Shown: positions 26,701-39,660 of the stretch, in pieces
Layout of the letters: every line of letters starts with the position of its first letter
Position numbering within the stretch: position 1 is the first letter of the stretch
Origin: Rotaria macrura
Taxonomy: Eukaryota > Rotifera > Eurotatoria > Philodinida > Philodinidae
Reading direction: 5' to 3'
Length of the DNA stretch: 64,000 bases
Assembly: GCA_900239685.1 (NCBI GenBank)
Contig: OENT01000015.1
Coordinates: 62,001-126,000 of the forward strand
Notes under the pieces: generated by a model
The model's database searches: none
What the model was told of the DNA's origin: nothing
Seen by the model: the letters and a program-made list of their open reading frames with translations, nothing else
Translations under genes and position numbers: made by a program

Positions 26701-29700
26701 TTGTATAAAAAATGATTTCATGTATAATAAGTTTTATTTTATATTATTTTCATACATATTTTTTCGTAGTCATGATTGCACAGCAGGAAGATCTATTAAA
26801 CTCGAGAATAGGAAAGAACTTTTTTTCTTCTTTTCTAATTAAAAATCTAAGAATATTTTTGTCATTTTTTAAATTTTTTGTTCAAATAGAAAGATGAATT
26901 ATCTAAACTTCATGCTCGTGGTATGCATTTATGTAATAAACTTCGTTCACTTAATCGGACTGGTCGCATGCGTATACAAAAGGCTCGAGAATTAACTGCT
27001 GAGGTATTCTAATTTGATAACTTTTCAATGATAGTCATAGATGAATAGTCGTATTTTATTAGCATCGAAATCGTCTTGATGATCAAACTTTGGAACAACA
27101 AAATCTTCTCTATGAACTTTCTCATATTAATAAAGAGATAGCACGCTGTGAAGAATTTAAGTAAGCATTGATTTCTTTAATTTTTCGATCAAATAAATGT
27201 TTATTCTTACAATACGTCTTATTGTAGATCAAAAGATCAACAATTAGAACTCGTTAGTCTCGAAGATTTTTATACAAATGCACCTCCGGAACTTACCGAT
27301 TCAGTAAGATACGATGTTATTCGTCTGTCTTGGTGTTTTTAATTAAATATAAACTATTTTGTTCTTAGAAAATTACCGAAAATGATCCTCATCGACTTCA
27401 TCTATTTCAACTTGATTGGGAGTTGATGCAACGAGAAAAGTTAATATCATGTTTTATTTTCATTCGTTTAATAAACTCCTATTGTGTAGATTACATGATG
27501 ACTGTAAATCGCTACAAACTGAAATCAGTGATCTCAAAAAACAAATAGTTCGTCGACGAAAACGATTACGTTCACTACGACCTAAACTTAAACAAGTTGT
27601 GAAAGTAGAATACTTAATTTCTTAAACTGATATGTATACAAGGAAAAGAATGACATTTTTTCTTTATTCTTTTCAAGTCAACCGATCCTGTTCGTCGCTA
27701 TATTGAATCTCAATTCGATGAAACAAACAATTTTTCACAATCAATCAACAATCCATTGATTGCTAAACTACCGGAACCACTCTACGTTCTTTACAGTCTT
27801 GTTTTGGCTTATCAACAATGCGATGGTACGAAGAAATAAACGTTTCTCCTATGATGATCAATTTGAATATATCTATTCGTTTAAAATACATTATTCTCTG
27901 CATCTCGAGGGGTAAAAAACTCTCGACGTGCAAATATATTGAAGTTTAGATCCTCGTAAGAGATTCACCCCTGGTTGTTGATCAGTTGGTCAAAGACAAT
28001 AATACTAACTCAAAATGTTTCTTTTAATTCTATCTCTAAAGAAATAAGCAAAATACTTATGAAGATATTTCTCTATAGTGAGAGAAACAGTCTTACATAG
28101 TTTATACTTAGTTAATAGAAATCACTGCTTTATCTTTCATATTTAAGTATCACCACGAACGCACCGACAACATTCTTTACATTGTTGACAAAAATGAATA
28201 TAGTATTCATCAGAAACACGAGAATATTGCTTCGACTTCGAATTAGGTATTGATGAACCAGTTGAAAACCATCCTAATAATCATACATATCTAATTTTTC
28301 TCTCATGTCTAAGTGATGTATTTTTCTATTACATTCTGTCGTTTTGATCTTTTTCCATGTTTTTAAAAAAGAAAGATCGATAGAAAATTACTTCGATAAT
28401 TTTAGGTTTTAAGAATCTAATGATACTTTAGAACTACTTAGGTTTTCGCCATATTCTATAGGTCAACAGTGTGACAATTAGATGTACTTTACTCATTTCA
28501 TAATTGTATTGTTCAAAGTTTCAATGTCGATAGACGTTGTCATTAATCATGTAAAATGTTCTGTTATTTCCAACGATTTGTTAGTGCAAATGACAATCTT
28601 CTATTGACTAATTGAGAGGTCGATTTGAGATGGAGAATGATCAAGATTAAAACTCTCTAGGCCGTATTTATTTCCTTCTAAGTCTATGTAAGCAGTATAT
28701 CTCATTTCTACTTCATTTTCGCTTGTCAAACTCACTCTTTTAAATTGACATGAAGATATTCATTGATTAGCAATAATATTGACTTTAGTCTCTAGAAGAA
28801 TTCTGTAATAGAATTAATAACACTTTGTCTGACTGTCTTCATCCATGTCACTTGTTTCGATCTTTATCTTCTTTTCCCACAACTGCATTCATCATACAAT
28901 GTACTGTATTAAAATTCACGTCATTTACATTTCTATATGCTAAAGGGAAGGAAATTTTTATCGATTATGTGCAAACTTGTTTTACAGTTCGTTAATGCTT
29001 AATATATATAAAAAAAAAGAGGGAAAAACGGTTGAACATTCTACTGGTTGGAATTCTCTCAAAAACGGCATTGTTTTGTATAAATAGGTCGTCATGCAAT
29101 GTGTCAAATTGAGTCAAAAGAAGATGCATCAACAAATAATACAACTAATGATGTCAATACGGATGCTATACATACAAATGGCGATCAGCAATTTCAATCT
29201 TTATTGCGTCCACATCCATTACATGTGAAAGTGACATTAATACTTTCTCGTAAGAATTCATCATTAGATTCATTTTTCTTTTGCTTACTCATAATCAAAT
29301 TTTGCCTTTTATTTTTTTTTCATCGTAGCCGACCATACAGGAGAATTAATATTTACATACTTACCTCAATTAAATTTAGTTACTATTCAAGGAAAACTAT
29401 ATGGACTTAAAGCTCAACAAAGGTATGTAATCAAAAACAAAACGAATCAATTCGACAATATAATTTGAAATATTTTTAGTCAAACACTAACATCAACACT
29501 GCTTCATAATTTACTTGACGATAATGATAACGGTCAATTATCACCTAATCCAACAACTGATTTTCTTTTTCAACAGCAAGGGTAAATAGAAAAATTATGT
29601 CACAATAATAATGAACCTTCCATTTCTTTTTATCTTTAAAGAAAATCTGCACCCATATTTTCTGATGCTATTGGTGGTTATCCGTATCATTGGATTCAAC

Positions 29701-31545
29701 AGCTTTGTAAATGCCAAATGGTTCCATTACAACGTCAAGAACTTGTAACGGATTGTTCAGAAATAATGAAACGTTTAACACAACGTATGCGTGCACGTAT
29801 TGCACTTGATCGAATGCTTATTAATTTAGAAAAATACGAAATGCCATTATTAGCTGAAGGTAATGAAACAACCAATATACTCAATGCAGCAATTCGTCGT
29901 CCCATGAATATTTTAACAACATTACGTTCATGGTGTGAAATAACGTTTGATGATATTAGTAAATACGAATATATGCAAATATTGATTGATGAAAATTTAA
30001 TCGATCGTGTAACAACATCGATATATGAATGTAAATTTCAAGCATCAACACAGGATGATAATAATAAAGTAACATTATATGCTCATGTTTTCATACCAGC
30101 AAACTATCCTCAAGCACGATCAATTATCTTATTAAAACTTTTATTACCTATTAATGGAAATAAAACAACAGAACGAACAAGAGCGAATAGTGAAAATATT
30201 AAAGTAAGCATTTTCTATTGAAATTCTTACAGACTATTTATGATAATTTCAATAAATCGATGATAATAAATGAATCAAAAGTAGGGCGAATCTTGATTAC
30301 TGCGTTACATATTAAGATGAACTTGAATGGAAAACAGTGCAAAAACAAAATGAATGAATACATAAAAGAATTATCCATTCAAAAAAAACGTCTTGGCGTG
30401 ATATCATCCTAGATATACAATATAGGAAATTCCCTGTCCAGAAAGACTCCAGGTTCAAGTAACGAGTATCATTTCCAGGGTTAATGATCATGTATTTCAT
30501 AAAAAATAATCTAAGACAGTAAAATAAAAAGTGGAACATTAGTACTCACGACATTCAGAAATTAGAAAAAAACTGTCATTCATATACTCAAGAAATTATG
30601 ATTTATCAAATCTAATGTCAAAGGGTTCAAAAATCTAAATATGAAACTCATTTATAACTGATCGACACGGTTTTTTCGAACTACTGTTAGAAACAGCTAA
30701 CACTTGACTACTCCATCAATAGTGAGGAAAATAGACGAAATTTATATGAAGTAACTGTGCAAAACGTCTAGACATCTATTTGGAAGAGCCATCCACTGTT
30801 CTTGAAAAGCTAGTCTGACACAGAATTCTTCCGCTATAATGTTTGAGTGATTTGTACATACGGATGAATTGTAGAAATAGATATATTGCACAATGTAGAT
30901 TGTCTTCTATCGAAATAGTAAATTGAGCATTTTATTTATGCTCGAAAAATTTCCAGAAGCCATTACGTGACAAATGTTACCATGATTTGAACACAGTAAT
31001 TCAGACACAATTCAACTTGATGATTTGACAATAGTTAGACATAATCTAGCATCAGTCAAAGTTCGATATATTTCTCTCCTTATTTATCGAGAGATCCTTA
31101 ATCATCATTGATGATATAATGTTATTGTCTCATACTTATTCGTTAAACACAGGCAAAAATATTTAAGTTAGTTAATCGCTTTGCAAGATTAGATGTAATC
31201 ATCATTATAATTAATCCAGGTAATAGATGAAATGAAATGATCATATATGATTGATATTCTAGGTATTGGAAAGATCTTTGATGTCTGATATCGTCTACTC
31301 GTCAGCAACGTCAATGGGAAATTCGCTCGGTGATCCATCACAACATTTTACATTACTTGCTCAGCAAATATGGCGTTTATCAATCGGTTTTCCATTATTG
31401 ATTGATTCTGAATCAGAATTCACATGCACGTAAGTCATTTGCTTAAGCTTTGCTTTTGTGACGCTTGATCGAATTTATTTGTATTTCTTTTTTATTACAT
31501 AGAAGTCGTCGTCGTCAAACATTATTAACACGACTTGCTGACTAA
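23742..31545 (+). CDS. THOC5: THO complex subunit 5
   Basis: THOC5 is a coiled-coil subunit of the THO/TREX complex, which couples transcription to mRNA export in the nucleus. About 14 exons are readable, among them 23742-23786, 23855-23971, 26890-27003, 27063-27160, 27228-27303, 27369-27439, 27490-~27600, ~27680-27825 and 29088 onward. Family-typical stretches are NLLYELSHINKEIARCEEFK, LELVSLEDFYTNAPPEL, DPHRLHLFQLDWELMQRE, LPEPLYVLYSLVLAYQQCD and HPLHVKV, followed by the second half with GGYPYHWIQQLCKCQ (29669 on). Two late exons follow, one from about 31265 (VLERSLMSDIVYSS) and the last from 31503, ending SRRRQTLLTRLAD at 31545. The second intron (23972-26889) contains a whole gene on the other strand. 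A polyadenylation-like AATAAA is at 31597-31602. TPST starts 141 bp after the stop. Confidence 0.9.
24137..26678 (-). CDS. RING / B-box / coiled-coil / NHL (TRIM-NHL-like) protein, nested in THOC5
   Basis: The layout is that of a TRIM-NHL E3 ubiquitin ligase. The N-terminus has a RING finger, CPLC...CSNGHTFCHDC (exon 1, 26678 to about 26515) and CPIC (exon 2, about 26455 to 26041). Next come a B-box-like cysteine cluster CELCNKKTAYGRCYHCRC...CMNEH and a helical region (ERALADEQAKEYAELVKIRD, then about 25987 to 25600). The last part (25504 to 24137) is a beta-propeller with NHL-type repeats, for example LLIADTKKHRIIIYD, VYVCDSYNSRMVVL and LILADRYTSKIFAM. A short intron (about 24363-24419) is in frame and would be read through if not removed; splicing joins VPEG to IICDSS. 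The whole gene lies inside THOC5 intron 2 on the opposite strand. Similar RING-NHL genes are numerous in bdelloids (background knowledge). The donor after NNQ near 25600 is weak, so that junction is approximate. Confidence 0.85.
27826..29087. other. 1.26 kb THOC5 intron
   Basis: The intron lies between the exons encoding AYQQCDG and RHAMCQIESKED. It begins GTACGA and ends TAAATAG. No nested gene, repeat or RNA was recognised. Confidence 0.6.
30205..31264. other. 1.06 kb THOC5 intron
   Basis: The intron starts GTAAGC after codons for ANSENIK and ends in TTCTAG before VLERSLMSDIV. Short frames here (30218-30412 on + and 30312-30539 on -) have no supporting features. Confidence 0.6.
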
Positions 31546-31686
31546 TGTGATACGTGTGTAATAATGACATTCGAAAAATTTTCTGTTACTTCTTGAAATA
31601 AAAATTAAGACAAGAATCGATTATTTCTTGTTATCCTTTTCTTTCTCGTCTGTAATTCTAGATATGAATATTTATTAGGATTGGTG
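31546..31686 (+). promoter_or_regulatory. THOC5-TPST junction: poly(A) signal, acceptor-like site and mini-uORF
   Basis: Only 141 bp separate the two same-strand genes. In order they hold AATAAA at 31597-31602, a pyrimidine-rich run with TTTTCTTTCTCGTCTGTAATTCTAG whose AG is at 31660-31661, a four-codon upstream frame ATGAATATTTATTAG (31664-31678), and the TPST ATG at 31687. The order of poly(A) signal, then acceptor, then start codon within about 90 bp is what a trans-spliced downstream cistron would show. A compact independent promoter is the alternative. Confidence 0.5.
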
Positions 31687-34372
31687 ATGCCATGGTTGTC
31701 TATTCGACGTTGCATATTAGCCAAGATGCATCAACGTATATTACGCAGTTCTTGTCTTTGTTTAGTTGGTTTTTATCTAGCAATAGCCATTGTTATTCTT
31801 CTTTCTCTTCGTTTATCTAAAATTCAACACGAATGTTCACCGCAACGAGAAAATGTTCCGAACAACTCATCATCTGATAAACCGGTGGTGTTTATTGGTG
31901 GAATGCCACGGAGTGGTACAACATTAATGCGTGCTATTCTTGATTCACATCCACATGTTCGTTGCGGAGAGGAAACAAGAGTTATACCAAGAATATTAAA
32001 TATGAGAGCAGCATGGGAAAAATCAACTGTAGAATGGAATAGGTTTGTTAATTACACATGGAAAGAAAGGATTTGATCTTATGAACATTTGAATACGTTT
32101 TAGAAACATTTAAATCTATATCATAGTAGATTTCGATTTTGATCATTTCATAGAACTAACGTACTAGATACATATGTCGTAAATACTGACGAAAAAGTGA
32201 CTTTATTTGAATCATATTTAAACATGAGTTGTTCGAAATAAATCATTTTCGGAATCAAACAAATAAATAGGGCATCTTTCAAATCCATTCCATGCATAGT
32301 CATAATCATGTTCGACATCGTTCAATGCATATCTTCGTCAATATGCATGCGATTTATTTTAGTTTTCTTACGTACTCGAAACATGGACACGGCTAGAGTA
32401 TTTCGTCTACTTTAGTTAACATTTAGGTTTAATGTCTGTAAGATGTTTACTAATGCAAATAGAAAACTCAGTATCAGCAACCGTAACGAAATTAATCAAA
32501 CCTATCTACTGCCACAGTGTGACCCGTTTAGTATTACACTATATGACAAGTGCATATGTGAAACATGAAAACTTTTCAGTTTTGCTTCTTTTATTATGAT
32601 TCGTTTCTAGAAAGAGAAACTACTATTATAAAGAAAATTTTCTGATGGCTCCCGATATTATTATCTTTTTTTTAGTCATATTCTGTTTTGCATTGTTGTA
32701 AATAGAAATGTAGATTTTCACATGATAATTTCTTAGATTTTAAGATCGAGTCAGTTGCCAATTGATCCTTTTATTTTAGTGGCATAATTTGATTGATTTT
32801 GATGATGAACTCATTAGCTGAGACGAATTCCCTAGAATCATATGAGATATACATGGATAATGACTTTGTTGTATTTTCAACATGGAAAATACTTGTTCCT
32901 TCAACTCCGTCGTCCGAAATTTTTAACTTTTCAAAGCAGTTTTCTTTTGACAAAGATTTTAGTCTGAGGCTCGAAAAATGTTTTCTATTATCATTAAAAA
33001 TTTTGAAGAGTATATCCAATGCCTTTGCAAAGTTTATACTCAGTCGAACTGAAACTTTTTTCTCGTTTACTATGTACTTGTCGCTATTTGTTTGTTTTCT
33101 CTCTATTGATTTTCGGCAACGGTGATAGAAAAAGAACATCCATACATAGAGTATCTTCATAAAGATGCGTTTTCTATTCCAATGTCAAAATAGAACAATA
33201 AATCAAAGCATACCCACCACAACTGACATTTGATACCTGTAAAAGTAAGTTTCAGCATGACAGATGATCTGAATTTAAAAAAAATAGAAGAATCGTTTCT
33301 GATTTCAGTAAATCATTTCCAGAAATCTACCAAGATATTTACTGGTGAAAGTCTTCTTCTTATCGTAACAAATTCAATTATTCTGACGAGTTTTTCTCTG
33401 AAAATTCTAGACAAAAAAAAAACGTGAAAAAAATATAGACTTGACCATAAAATGTATACTCGTTGCTAAATTTTCAAAACTTTCGCGTATCTATTAACAC
33501 AAGATGAAATCAGTGTTTTTGTAATTTACTTTATATAGACTTATGGCAGGTGGTATAAGTAAACAAATGATTGATGCTGCTGTACGTGCCTTTGTCTATG
33601 AAGTTCTTCTTCGTCATAATCAATATTCTGAGGTTCTTTGCGACAAAGATCCATTCGTTCTAAAATATGCTACCTACATATCGTCAATATTTTCTAATGC
33701 TAAATTTCTTTTGTTAATACGTGATGCTCGTGCTGTCATACACTCTGTAATGACACGTAAAGTTACAATAACTGGTTTTAATTTGAATGATTATCGACAA
33801 AACTTGAAAGTATGGAATAAAGGCATAGAAGCAATGGTTAATCAATGCACCCAAGTCGGTGAAGAGAAATGCTTACCGGTTTATTATGAACAACTTGTTT
33901 TACAACCAAAGAAAACCATTGAAAATATTCTAAAGTTTTTAAATTTAACTTGGGTCGACAGTGTACTACATCATCAAGATCTTATTGGAAACAAAATATC
34001 TCTGTCGAAGTAAGTTTAAGAAAACGAATAACACACATATTATATATTTGCCATAGAACTGAACATTCATCGGATCAAGTGATCAAGCCAATTAATCTTG
34101 AAGCATTAACGAAATGGGTCGGTGTGATTCCCAATGATGTCAAAAATGACATAGATGCATTGGCACCAATGCTTAAAAAGCTTGGTTATGATACTAAATC
34201 AGATGTGCCAATCTATGGTAATCCTGATGAATTAGTACTTGAGAATATGGATAAACTAAAACAAAATCCTGAATTTTGGGATGCTAAAGCAAAGTTTTAT
34301 GCGCGACAATTACCTAATGATACAAGCCTATTTCAACAGCATTCAAACAATCAAACTATTCTTCAAAATTAA
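31687..34372 (+). CDS. TPST: protein-tyrosine sulfotransferase
   Basis: This is a Golgi type II membrane enzyme that moves sulfate from PAPS to tyrosines of secreted and membrane proteins. Three exons (31687-32042, 33539-34009, 34057-34372) give 380 residues, close to the 370-377 of vertebrate TPST1/2. A short basic N-terminus is followed by a membrane anchor ([16 protein letters not shown]) and a low-complexity stem. The catalytic domain starts [20 protein letters not shown], with the 5'-phosphosulfate loop PRSGTT and the [12 protein letters not shown] segment that carries the catalytic glutamate. The 3'-phosphate-binding segment is [13 protein letters not shown], and later conserved blocks are [13 protein letters not shown] and [17 protein letters not shown]. 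All key segments are present, so an active enzyme is expected. TTG and GTG codons precede the ATG in frame, but the upstream frame is closed, so 31687 is chosen. Confidence 0.93.
32043..33538. other. 1.5 kb TPST intron with overlapping open frames
   Basis: This long first intron separates the EEWNR-type end of exon 1 from [11 protein letters not shown]. Unusually, a 129-codon minus-strand frame (32771-33160) and a 110-codon plus-strand frame (32793-33125) overlap almost completely. Neither resembles a known family nor has a clear start context. They may be chance or a decayed nested gene. Nothing else was seen. Confidence 0.45.
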
Positions 34373-36039
34373 AGCAATATGAGAAAGTTTTTGATTTTTT
34401 TTAAACTTGGCTATGTAGAACAAGATAGAAAAAACATATTGTTACAGTATCCGTTTAATTTTTGTGAAACATAAGTTGCTTAGTTATTTTTTTCTTCTGT
34501 TTTTTTTCTGTTACTGACTACGCATAGAAGAAAGGAACATTGTTTTTTCAGACTGTACTGCACGTCATTATGCTGTGCTGTGTTTTGAATTCAATGTTTT
34601 AGTCAATGGATTCTTATAGTAGTTAGGAATTTTACATACATCTATACACATTGTATCAAACTTGAAACATTTCTCTTGTTTGCTTACATCAGTCTATTTT
34701 TCACTGGGAAGTAAGAGAAAAAACATACTTGAAAAAGCAAAGATTCTAAATAATAACGAAAGTCAGTAACTAACAAAAAAGTCTTTTTTTCCAATATAAC
34801 TCTAATAACTAGAAATACGTTGTGTCTCTTAGATTGCTAGGATTTTGAAAAAGGGAGAATATACCCCATTCATATTACTTCGTTCTTGATAGGAACAGAA
34901 TCATTTGACTTTGAAGTACTGCATGATATTTGAAGATCATGAGCCTTTCCAAACCACTTTCCCATAATAAAACACTTTAAAACTATTGTTTTCGCTTCTA
35001 ATGAGAAAATCTATAGTGGATCGTAATAAGAATCAAGGAGTATGTTCTTCAACCTGTGTAAATTTATTTTTTCATATTGTTTTGTTATTTCAATTGTTGT
35101 TTCTCTTATAAGAAATCGTGAAAATTTGATCCAGTGAAGGTTTTCGATGGTTTACAAAAATGTTTTCCTTGCACATTCTATTTGTGAAAGTTACTCTTTG
35201 TTTTTATTTGTCATTGTTTTTATCTACGTTTTTTTGTAATTTCTTTTTTGTATTAAGTTGGGATTGATATCGTCTTTTCAATCGATAGCTAGTAGTTTAT
35301 TAGAGATTTTTTCTTAATATCACCTCAATCATACAAATAAAGTGCTATTCTTTTTTCTTAACACACAGACGAAATCATAGATTGTAAGCATGTACTATTC
35401 ATGAAAATAATTTCATAAATATTGATAAAATAGTCCTTTGGCAAATTTCTTTTTTAATATAGAAAGCATACTGTCTCGAATTACATTGTTTTTATTTGTA
35501 TTCTTCGAGAAAAGAAAATTTCAAAAATCGGTAATGACACTCTGATACATTTTATTTGTTAATTCTCTGTGTTTGAATACAAACGGAGAATATGCTACAT
35601 TTTTTCATACTGAATGTTTGCTCTTTCCAACAAACAATGAACCATCGTTACAACTGACATCAAGCCAAAGCATTACAGAGTACATTCACTCAAAACTCTA
35701 GAATTCATCATTTGAGAAGATCCAACTGTCTTGCAAGTAAATAAACAAGTAAGTGGAAGGAAGGAAATTAATTTCAATCAGATCAAGGCGACATCAACGT
35801 TTGCACACATGCACCCGTTCAGAATCGATGCATACATTTTTATGATAATACATGAAAATGATCTCTTCTAAATCGATCATGTGAATTTCATAAAATTAAC
35901 TTGATCTCCATAATTGTTTCCACCATGAAAAAAGAGCAGATCCGTATGATCACCAGAATCCACTTTCCCACTTGGTTTCTACATTGAAATCTATATTTTG
36001 ATGATTACACTGACAACTATATAATTAAAGCGTATCTAT
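34373..36039. other. intergenic, nothing recognised
   Basis: AT-rich DNA after the TPST stop. No gene, RNA gene or definable repeat was seen. Confidence 0.5.
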
Positions 36040-36362
36040 CAGAGCTCTGCGGGACGACAAAAAAGTTGCCCTGCGTCCCGTCCCGCCTACTTTTCATTTT
36101 TCAGTCCCGTGTCCCGTCTGACAGGGTTTACCAAAAATTTCCGAACTGTTTCATTATTAAAACACTACCTTTTGGGGGTTGAAATGGTTGAGTCAGTTGT
36201 TTTGACCGAAAGTGACACTTCTCTGATGAAAAGTCACAAAAAAGAATTGTTTTTCAGTTAAAAAACGAAGAAAATATTCCTTGTGGGACGCAGAACCAAT
36301 CCAAAACTCGTCCCGTCCCGTCCTGTGTCCCGCCGCCCTCTGTCCGGTCCCGCGGAGCTCTT
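36040..36362. mobile_element. 323 bp hAT-type MITE rich in GTCCC motifs
   Basis: The element begins CAGAGCTCTGCGGGAC and ends GTCCCGCGGAGCTCTT, so the ends are inverted repeats over about 15 bp with small mismatches. It is flanked by a perfect 8 bp direct repeat GTATCTAT (36032-36039 and 36363-36370), the hAT target-site length. Each side carries clusters of CCCGTCCCG, making the element far richer in GC than its surroundings, while the centre (about 36130-36275) is ordinary AT-rich DNA. There is no coding capacity. The terminal sequence differs from that of the hAT element at 3959-5110, so they belong to different families. Confidence 0.85.
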
Positions 36363-37559
36363 GTATCTATGATCATCTCGCTCTATATAAACTTGGGTTG
36401 TAACTTTGTTTGGTCTCTCACCTTACAAATTAGAATCTAACGATCGGACAAATTCAGCGAAAGACCACCAGCTAATGCTATTTCTTCTTTTTCTTTTTCT
36501 TTTTCTTTTTCTTCTAACGCTACATAATTGTTGTTTTACCTTAATCGAATCCTTACTAGTTGAAAAAAATTCCTTATTAGTTGATTGAACATAAACAAAG
36601 TTATCCATCTTATACTTACAAAATCTTTTATAATCTGATTCAAAAGCAACTCGTTTATTGAGTCTTTGATAGTTGTATATCAGAGAAAATATGGGTACAA
36701 AGGTTCAGCAAAGTCTGAATTATCTTGTTTGACCGAACTTCATCAATACTATTCATTCGTGTATAAAACCCAGTTATTTATTGTGAAGTTATCTCTAGTA
36801 GATTTCATTCTTTTAGTGAGAAAACTTATTCCATTAACTACTTAACATTTCCTTTGGTTTGCTTCTTTCATGGGAAACTTTGCTTATATAGCCAGTTAAG
36901 CTTCTTTCAATTCACCACTTATTGGTTCTTTCTTTTGTGCTTCGTGAAATATTATGAAAAAGTCAGGAGTACATATAGAGGAGCCTTTGTTCATACATGG
37001 TCATACATTTAAAAATCGAATGTTACCGATCTATGTTAGTAAAATGTTCACAATATTTTCTGTGGTACACTAATAATTACTTAGAATTTTCAATAGAAAG
37101 CGATCAAAGCAACAAATCAATTTTGCTAGAAACTAAGGTGATTGTCTGTATGAGAAGGGTGCATTTTCTTAGATATTACAAACAACCAATAAAATATACT
37201 TTGTTGAAACATTTTTCTTTGAAAAAGTGTGCTCTGATGAGTTCAATATTTTTCATCAGTTAGTAGGTAGTGATGAACTTCGGAGTAAGTTTAAAACGCT
37301 TCATCCAATATGAATTATTTCAAATAAGATGCATTAGTTTTAATTTTCATTTATTCAATACAAAACAGTCTTTCATTACAGAATATGTCGCTACAACTTT
37401 GAATCTTTCTTGCAACGAAGAGTGTAAATTTCTACCAGTCCCTGACTGTCTCATTTTAAGTTGAATAAATGTGAAAACTTCGGACTTAAGTCCGAGAGTT
37501 ATGTGTACTTCAAAACGTGAATAAGACAAATCAGTCATTCTAGAATGTGTGCACGGAAG
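36363..37559. other. intergenic with a microsatellite and a palindrome
   Basis: A TTTTTC tandem repeat (about 36487-36513) lies just after the MITE. A perfect 16 bp palindrome TCGGACTTAAGTCCGA is at 37480-37495. Open frames here are short and unsupported. Confidence 0.5.
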
Positions 37560-38050
37560 AAGTATTCTGGTAAACCTTTTCGGGAAACCCCAAAATTAGT
37601 GGTCATCTGAGACATCTAAGCATTTGGTTTCTGGATGCAGTTTTTGTACATTTTGAGACCTTTTTTCAGCCTATGCTTTGTTAGAAAGCTACGATTTGGT
37701 TCAAAACTAATATCAGATTCGGAATCAGCGTTAAAAGTTGGGTCAATTTATATACGTTGTGGATAATTCTGAGAAAAAATGCTTTTTTTTTGAAAAATCC
37801 CTGTACCATACCTCAGGGATTGTTCGGTGAAAAATGACAATTTTTTCGATAACTCAATCATTTCATGCCGAATCCTTCTCATCTTCGAACTCGACCGAGA
37901 TATTCATGAGAAAATTTTGTGCACAAAATTTCAGCTCAATTGAATTTATTTGTAAAGAGTTATCGTGTAAACGGCCGGCCCGACGGACGGACGGACAGAA
38001 GGACACACACTGGCCAATTCTAGAGTGTACTCACTTTTTGAGTACACAAA
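37560..38050. repeat. probable dispersed repeat with a GGAC tract
   Basis: The sequence differs in texture from its surroundings. A sentence-like stretch with AAAATTTCAGCTCAATTGAA and AGAGTTATCGTGTAAACGG leads into a GC-rich tract of CGGACGGACGGACAG (about 37982-37999). Next comes a hairpin pairing GTGTACTCA with TGAGTACAC (38023-38031 and 38037-38045). Stretches ending in GGAC or GACA tandem tracts after a motif of this kind are common as dispersed repeats in invertebrate genomes (general knowledge). No terminal repeats or target duplication could be defined. Confidence 0.45.
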
Positions 38051-39660
38051 AATTGAACACCTGTGTATAAGTAGACTAAAAATTTAGTTCATTAGATTGA
38101 AACTACAGGAAGCTTTTGAAACATTTCTACTAGTACGATTCTGATAATCTCTTGTCTCATTCGACTGTATCGGAGGCGATGAGATTTTATGTATCTTTTC
38201 TTTAGTTAAATTTCGGGATAATTACAACCGAAAAATCAAAAATTAACTTCAGCAAAGAAGAAATGCTATTGTTAACTTAATATGAAAAGGAAATATCTTA
38301 TCATTTATATGCTTCTGGAATGTCTCAAATTACCAGAGCAAGAATCGATATGTCTAACATCATTACGATTCGTTCCTAATTCATTTGATAGATCATGTTT
38401 CTATGTAAAAAACAGCCTTAAAAAGTGCAACCCCACAAACGTAAGTTTATGACAATCCCGTTAGTAATTATTGTTGAGATTCTTGAATTTCGTGAAGAAA
38501 AATACAAAATAAAGCGTTAGTGTTACTTGCAATTTCACCTACAAATGTACTTAACAGTTATGCGATACTTCAACAAAACCTAGAAGAAAGCAAGCATGAT
38601 TTGTTTTTTTGAGATGCTACATGTTCAAGTGGAATTCATTGATTAATGCTCAAGCATGAATAATATGGCTTCACTACTACGGCGATCTAGCAATGAATTA
38701 GGATGATTTTCGTACTTTAATCGTACCTGAGTTGTTCTTTACTCGTATTTGACTCGTACTGTATTCGCACCTTCAAGTACTGAAGCCGTTCTTTTTCTTG
38801 CTTAGATATCATTTTATGATAGTCGATTCACTTACATTGAAGACCGTCTGATTCGAGAACGACGTGTTTATTTTCGGTCAAGTTTTTTTCATGACTACCT
38901 CATGTCTACCGAATTCATGCATGAGTAAAATATTATAGTAGTATTTTTCATGTTATTCTTTACGAAGAGAAAGAACTCTGAATAAAGACTTCACTCAAAC
39001 TGTTACAACTGTTCGCAGATTTGATACAATTAAGTGCAACTTTATGCTTCCACTTACTTCAATACTATCTATCGGATGATTGAAAAATGAATCATAACGA
39101 AACTGAGTGTTTTGAGATGTTATCTCACTAGTAAAGCTTTTCTATCACTCGACGTTTTCTGAAATAAACTTTTAGTTTAGATTTTTAGAATCCAATTTGC
39201 ATTCACTGTCGAACTCAAAGCCAAGCACTATATAATTTAAAATCAAACTGATCTACTTGAAAATAATTGTTGCTCGTACTTGTCGCGCATAGCTTTGAAA
39301 AAATGCCATTTCTGATGAAAATTATTATAGAACAAAAAGAATACTGTAAAAAATGTTCTATAGTATAACATGTAATTATAAGATGAACTCAATCTAATAA
39401 AGACATTTGCATTTACTACTAATGTATGGAAATCAATGAAAATTATTTAGCAAGAAATCAAGTTGATATGATGAATTTACTTGAAATTTTTCTAAGAATC
39501 GTATGGAGGGCATGCATGTTAAAATCTTCTTTAGTAAAATAAGTTTATCAATATTGATTTTTATATTTAAGAAACAACAAAAAATAATAAGTAGTAAATT
39601 ACAAAATATGTATCATTTGAAAACTTAAATTGACAAACAAAAAGGAAAAAACATGATCTT
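38051..39660. other. intergenic, nothing recognised
   Basis: AT-rich DNA between the repeat and the 3' end of the CHPF-like gene. No coding or structural signal was recognised. Confidence 0.5.
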